Under the pieces are notes generated by a model. The model did no database searches, had not been told where the DNA came from, and worked only from the letters and a program-made list of their open reading frames with translations. This document shows, one piece after another, positions 6,314-9,122 of a stretch of DNA of 9,122 nucleotides (within the stretch, counting starts at the first letter, position 1; each line of letters opens with the position of its first letter). The DNA lies in contig DLMG01000401.1 in the NCBI GenBank assembly GCA_002479245.1, positions 3,063 through 12,184 on the forward strand, written 5' to 3'. This DNA comes from Verrucomicrobia subdivision 3 bacterium UBA7542. GTDB lineage: Bacteria > Verrucomicrobiota > Verrucomicrobiia > Limisphaerales > UBA11358. The position numbers and the translations under genes were made by a program.

Positions 6314-7023
6314 GCGGGAAGTTCGAAGACGGTGGCGATGACTTTGTAATGGAGGCCGTCCTTAAACGGCGGGGTAAGACTGATGCAGAGGAGAATCTGG
6401 GAAGCGTCGTTTGGTTTGGAATAACCCTCTGCTGATTGGCGAAATACCGGGAAGTACTTCCGACTAATGAGCGGATCGGTCAATGTGAAGCCGTAATGGT
6501 GTCGTTTGTATTTGAAAGGTCCGCGTAACTGCTTCTTGGCCCTGCTTTCCCATGTTGTCGAGCGTATCTCAAACCGAAATGATTCCGGCCGGACAAGGTA
6601 CAAAGATTGGAGATTCGACAAATGTTGTAGAAAAGCAGGGTTGGCTCTGTCGCTTTTCTGACCTGGTTGAAGCCATAGATCATCTGGCTCTTCGACGAGT
6701 GATGGTAAAACTTGAGGTGCCAAGGAAGACTCTTTGATCCATGGTTGACCGACTTGAATCAGCCAGTTCTCGGGCTGTAGCGGATTGTTTTCGGGCCCGG
6801 AAAGCGGCAACTGCATCACATCCAGCGGTTTTGGATCTTTGCCGTCCGCTAGACGTCGCTCGACAAAGTCCAACGCGCCTTCGTCGTGATTTGAAACCGG
6901 CCTGATCCAAGCGCCCCATTTGGTCTTGTCGCCCCCCTCGTTAAGCAATTCCCGGCCAGCGATACAACTCTTCGGATGATGCTTGGTCGAGTTCGCGAGA
7001 ACCAGTATGCGTTTGGTTGTCAT
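6310..7023 (-). CDS. Dual-OB-like domain protein, function unknown
   Basis: This 237-residue soluble protein has no signal peptide or membrane helix. Recognisable conserved blocks are KRILVLANSTKHHPKSCIAGRE (4-25; Cys20 and Arg24 look invariant), WGAWIRPVS (36-44), PLDVMQLPL (66-74), QPENWLI (83-89), a Tyr/His-rich segment KYKRHHYGFTLTDP (171-184) and a C-terminal strand pair ILLCISLTPPF/HYKVIATVFEL. I recall a family with this N-terminus named a dual-OB domain and found beside DUF488 genes. That is memory, not a search result. OB folds often bind nucleic acid or nucleotides, which is only a suggestion here. I prefer ATG 7023 (MTTKRIL), though ATG 7032 in the same frame adds MWH. The stop overlaps the DUF488 start by 4 nt. 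Base composition looks more AT-rich than in the ABC operon, possibly reflecting acquisition. Confidence 0.75.
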   Translation of the reverse strand: MTTKRILVLANSTKHHPKSCIAGRELLNEGGDKTKWGAWIRPVSNHDEGALDFVERRLADGKDPKPLDVMQLPLSGPENNPLQPENWLIQVGQPWIKESSLAPQVLPSLVEEPDDLWLQPGQKSDRANPAFLQHLSNLQSLYLVRPESFRFEIRSTTWESRAKKQLRGPFKYKRHHYGFTLTDPLISRKYFPVFRQSAEGYSKPNDASQILLCISLTPPFKDGLHYKVIATVFELPA

Positions 7024-7026
7024 GTG

Positions 7027-7053
7027 CCACATAGTGGGCGTGCCACTGTGTGG
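7027..7053 (-). promoter_or_regulatory. Hairpin at the translation start of the dual-OB gene
   Basis: The arms CCACATAGTGG (7027-7037) and CCACTGTGTGG (7043-7053) enclose a 5-nt loop, with 10 Watson-Crick pairs in 11 and one mismatch in the - strand mRNA. The upstream ATG (7030-7032) is inside the stem, and the preferred ATG (7021-7023) begins 3 nt after it. The stem occupies the place where a ribosome site would be. It could limit initiation unless opened, or, as DNA, serve as an operator for a dimeric repressor. Confidence 0.5.
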
Positions 7054-7073
7054 AGATTACCTTCTCGTCAGGT

Positions 7074-7091
7074 TTTCGCAATACTGCGAAA
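7074..7091. promoter_or_regulatory. Perfect palindrome, possible operator
   Basis: TTTCGCA (7074-7080) and TGCGAAA (7085-7091) form an exact 7-bp inverted repeat with a 4-nt spacer. It lies 51-68 nt upstream of the dual-OB start, within the presumed promoter region and flanked on both sides by AGGTTT-like sequence. The size and position suit a repressor dimer site, but no regulator gene is in the window. Confidence 0.35.
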
Positions 7092-7168
7092 GGTTTAATT
7101 CTGATACACTTCCATCCCCACGCAGGCGCAGACCGGATTGGGAGTGACCAGATTACATTAATACCAAA

Positions 7169-7194
7169 AAGGCGAATGATTTCCCGTTCGCCTT
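7169..7194 (-). terminator. AAGGCGAA hairpin A, terminator-like on the - strand
   Basis: AAGGCGAATG (7169-7178) pairs with CGTTCGCCTT (7185-7194) over 10 bp, including one wobble pair, with a 6-nt loop. The A5 run at 7166-7170 becomes a U tract after the stem on the - strand, as in an intrinsic terminator. No - strand gene ends here. If active it would stop transcription coming from the STAS/UbiB side before it enters the dual-OB operon. Its sequence is clearly related to the hairpin at 7699-7725. Confidence 0.45.
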
Positions 7195-7303
7195 CGTGAT
7201 TTGAGATTTGAATTCGCTTGGCGGCAGCAATGGGTGTGTGAGCGCGTTTTTTTATGGACGCATTTTCGTCGAATTCCGGCCCGCGAGGGCTTAGGTTGTG
7301 GTC

Positions 7304-7669
7304 ATGTTTCTGGCCATGACGAACAAATCGAAACGGTTGCTCTACCTGGGTTACATCCAACAGGTGCGGACCAAAGACCTCCAACGCGGACTGGAAGAGC
7401 TGCCAGCGCTGCTGGCCGATTTGCCGCCCGGCTTCCATTTGCTGGTGGACCTGGGCCGGCTGGAATCCATGGACCCCGCGTGCACGACACAAGTCGGCAA
7501 GGTGATGGAATTGTGTGACCAGCACGGTGTGGGACTGGTGATCCGCGTCATTCCCGATCCGGCGAAAGACATCGGGTTTAACATCCTTTCCATGTTCCAT
7601 TACCCGCACCGACCGCGGGCGGTCACCTGTAAGACCATGAGCGAGGCGGCCAGGCTCCTTTCACTTTAG
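7304..7669 (+). CDS. Small STAS-like protein (anti-sigma factor antagonist fold)
   Basis: This 121-residue cytoplasmic protein has alternating strands and helices as in STAS domains. They are a leading strand RLLYLGYI, a central strand-loop-helix FHLLVDLGRLESMDPACTTQ, then VGKVMELCDQHGVGLVIRVI, a KDIGFNILSMFHY segment, and a final 'T-x-SEAARLL' helix. The loop after the second strand normally carries the phosphorylated Ser of SpoIIAA-type antagonists ('D-S-S-G'). Here it reads MDPAC, with no Ser at that site, so classic phospho-switching is unlikely. The start is either ATG 7304, with AGGT 8 nt upstream, or ATG 7316 (MTNKSKR, 117 residues). It is a single-gene unit between convergent and divergent neighbours, flanked by two related hairpins. 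The fold assignment is by pattern only, and the role is unknown. Confidence 0.62.
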   Translation: MFLAMTNKSKRLLYLGYIQQVRTKDLQRGLEELPALLADLPPGFHLLVDLGRLESMDPACTTQVGKVMELCDQHGVGLVIRVIPDPAKDIGFNILSMFHYPHRPRAVTCKTMSEAARLLSL

Positions 7670-7698
7670 GGCGTCACTTTCCCGCCGCGAGAAATGAA

Positions 7699-7725
7699 AA
7701 GGCGAACGGGGTCGCCGTTCGCCTT
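7699..7725. terminator. AAGGCGAA hairpin B, probable bidirectional terminator
   Basis: AAGGCGAACGG (7699-7709) pairs perfectly over 11 bp with CCGTTCGCCTT (7715-7725) across a 5-nt loop. It lies 30 nt after the STAS stop and about 100 nt beyond the stop of the convergent UbiB-like gene. On the - strand the stem is followed by TTTTC, a modest U tract. On the + strand only TT follows, inside the stem. It is therefore a better terminator for the UbiB-like gene than for the STAS gene. Confidence 0.6.
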
Positions 7726-7729
7726 CGAG

Positions 7730-7788
7730 GTAGGTCAGCATCTTGCCTGACTCTGAATGAATGGAGACAGGCGGGACGCTTGTCCTAC
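7730..7788. repeat. Degenerate REPIN, second REP family
   Basis: Two inverted hairpins carry GTAG feet. The left half has GTAG (7730-7733) followed by a GTCAG/CTGAC stem (7734-7751). The right half, read on the - strand, has GTAG (7788-7785) followed by GACAAGC-GTCCC-GCCTGTC (7784-7766). The two halves align at 17 of 23 positions with one gap, and the stem difference GTCA..TGAC against GACA..TGTC is compensated. It lies between convergent genes, a usual REP site. Its core differs from the CATTCCTG core of the RAYT-flanking elements. Confidence 0.6.
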
Positions 7789-7826
7789 GTTTAATACCGA
7801 TAATGCTCCGGTTTGTATTGAGATAT

Positions 7827-9122
7827 TCACTCCTTCCGCTTGTGCTTGTCCTTGTAATCTTTCCAAAGAATGCCCAGGACCAGCCAGCCGCTCCCGCCAA
7901 TGGCAATCAAAAAACAAATCATGGCGATGCCGGGGTAGCCAAAAATCCGGAAGGAGGACTCGATTCGCATCATCAGCGCAGCCCCGACAATCAGCGCCGC
8001 GAGAATAATGCCGGTGGTGACTCGATTGGCGATTTTTTCGAAGCCGTTGAGCAAATGACGCGCGTCGGGAGTCTTGACATTTATTTCCAAATCAGAATTG
8101 CCGACGGCGTCCAAAATCTTGTTTACGCGCCCCGGCAGGCCGCCCACAAAATCCTTCATTTCGAGAAACGATCCCAATAAATTCCCCGGCGAAACGACTT
8201 TGCGCATCCGGGTCGTCATGATTTCGGCGACGTTCCGGCGCACCGAGGCATTGGTATTGAAATTCGGACATAAAATTTTCCCGATCCCCTCCAGTTGCAG
8301 CAGGGTTTTCCCCAGCAGGGTCAATTCGGTGGGAACATAAAGTCCGGTTTCGGCCGCCGTTCTGGCCACGTCCATCAGGGCTTTGCCCACGTCCTGGCGG
8401 TCCAAGGTCTGGTTCCGCTGTTCGGAAACAAATTCCGTCGCTTTTTTGGTGAACTCCGCCTCGTCGAAGTCATCCGCGGTTTCGCTGATGCGCAGAATAA
8501 TTTTCACCGCTTCATCGCCGTTGCCTTCGCTGATGGCCAGCAACAACCGCAATAAATTTTCCTGCATGTCTGAACTCACCCGCCCGGTCATGCCCAAATC
8601 CAGCAACGCCACGCGCCCGTCGTCCGTGAGAAAAATGTTGCCCGGATGCGGATCGGCATGGAAAAAGCCGTCAATCAACACCTGTTTCAGATACGCCTTG
8701 AACAGTTCCTCGGCCAAAACATCGCCGTTCATGTCCAATTGCGCGATGGGACTGAGCGCGGTGATTTTTGTTCCGCTGACATAATCCATCGTCAACACGC
8801 TGCGCGAACTGTAATCGGGCACGGGCAGCGGAACGAGAATGTGCGGAAATTCCTTCAGATTATTTGCCAGCGTGGTCAGATTGGACGCTTCCCGTTGATA
8901 ATCCAGTTCCTGCAAAATGGAACTTTTGAATTCGGCGAGAATTTTCCCGAAACGATAACGGCGGCCAATGTCGGTATGTTCGTCAAAAAAGTCCGCGATT
9001 TCCTCGAGCACCTCAAAATCGTCCGCGATTTGTTTGCGGATATCCGGGCGTTGCACCTTCACGACCACGGGACGCCCGTCGCGCAAGGCCGCGCGATGCA
9101 CCTGTCCGAGCGACGCGGCGGC
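7827..9122 (-). CDS. AarF/UbiB (ABC1) atypical kinase-like protein, N-terminus outside window
   Basis: These are 431 visible residues of a protein that continues past the right edge. No start codon is visible, and the GTG at 9101 lies inside the Ala-rich loop. Kinase-like motifs in order in the fragment are AAASLGQVHRA (1-11, the nucleotide-gating A-rich loop), VVVKVQRP (19-26, invariant Lys22), ELDYQREASN (72-81, the ExD-type element), LTMDYVSG (110-117), FHADPHPGNIF (154-164, catalytic loop) and LLDLGMTG (173-180, metal-binding DLG). After a helical region come two membrane helices near the end (IILAALIVGAALMM and AMICFLIAIGGSGWLVLGIL) and a basic tail KDKHKRKE. UbiB/Coq8 proteins support ubiquinone or other isoprenoid-lipid synthesis and bind ATP without typical protein-kinase activity. 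No quinone gene is adjacent, so the pathway is unproven here. Confidence 0.93.
   Translation of the reverse strand, partial: AAASLGQVHRAALRDGRPVVVKVQRPDIRKQIADDFEVLEEIADFFDEHTDIGRRYRFGKILAEFKSSILQELDYQREASNLTTLANNLKEFPHILVPLPVPDYSSRSVLTMDYVSGTKITALSPIAQLDMNGDVLAEELFKAYLKQVLIDGFFHADPHPGNIFLTDDGRVALLDLGMTGRVSSDMQENLLRLLLAISEGNGDEAVKIILRISETADDFDEAEFTKKATEFVSEQRNQTLDRQDVGKALMDVARTAAETGLYVPTELTLLGKTLLQLEGIGKILCPNFNTNASVRRNVAEIMTTRMRKVVSPGNLLGSFLEMKDFVGGLPGRVNKILDAVGNSDLEINVKTPDARHLLNGFEKIANRVTTGIILAALIVGAALMMRIESSFRIFGYPGIAMICFLIAIGGSGWLVLGILWKDYKDKHKRKE

Larger units (their letters stand above)
7033..7303. other. Divergent intergenic region (dual-OB operon / STAS gene)
   Basis: This 271-nt spacer separates divergently transcribed genes, so it should hold both promoters. 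It contains the start-codon hairpin, a second perfect palindrome TTTCGCA-ATAC-TGCGAAA (7074-7091), and the AAGGCGAA hairpin (7169-7194). A T-rich GCGTTTTTTTATGG stretch (7237-7250) lies 50-70 nt ahead of the STAS gene. No -10/-35 pair on either strand is good enough to call. No RNA gene is apparent. Confidence 0.5.

Noticed and set aside
7054..7090. Possible -35/-10 pair (TTGCGA, 16 nt, TAATCT) for the dual-OB gene on the - strand
   Set aside because: The -10 matches the consensus at only about half its positions, and the -35 is part of the palindrome at 7074-7091. This is too weak to annotate.
7201..7518. Open + strand frame overlapping the STAS gene
   Set aside because: It overlaps the STAS-like frame and turns into Arg/Pro/Ala-rich sequence typical of a shifted frame in GC-rich DNA.
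7761..8180. Open + strand frame of 139 codons
   Set aside because: It is antisense to the C-terminal part of the UbiB-like gene and begins in the REP hairpin; its codons have no recognisable family pattern.

Overview
The window is bacterial chromosome: gene-dense, moderately to highly GC-rich, with few recognisable Shine-Dalgarno sites and several repeat-derived intergenic spacers. The spacer repeats, the RAYT/REP content and the weak ribosome sites remind me of Verrucomicrobiota (Pedosphaera/Limisphaera-like) genomes. That is an impression from memory, not something the sequence proves.

Left part, + strand (1-3358): a MacAB-type export operon. It holds the last 48 codons of a periplasmic adaptor, an ABC ATPase overlapping it by 4 nt, and two different four-helix FtsX/MacB permeases that would pair as a heterodimer. 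The two spacers ahead of the permeases are filled by an imperfect inverted repeat (869-944) and a 7-nt tandem repeat (2125-2153).

Middle (3374-4285): a REP-associated tyrosine transposase (RAYT) on the - strand, bracketed by two nearly identical 104-nt elements in the same orientation. Each element is an inverted array of four small hairpins that share one core, with GTAG at the outer feet. This is the architecture of REPINs, the sequences RAYTs act on.

Right of it, - strand (7023 down to 4315): four tightly packed genes. A dual-OB-like protein overlaps a DUF488 protein by 4 nt. That protein overlaps a second, divergent DUF488 protein by 11 nt. A ROK-family sugar kinase most like manno(fructo)kinase follows 48 nt later. 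The dual-OB/DUF488/DUF488 trio has no assigned function and is the best candidate here for an undescribed system. Its start codon region lies at a strong hairpin.

Right end: a small + strand STAS-like protein (7304-7669) lies between two related AAGGCGAA...TTCGCCTT hairpins. A degenerate REPIN of a second family follows (7730-7788). Last comes the C-terminal 431 residues of an AarF/UbiB (ABC1) atypical kinase with two terminal membrane helices, on the - strand and running off the window edge.
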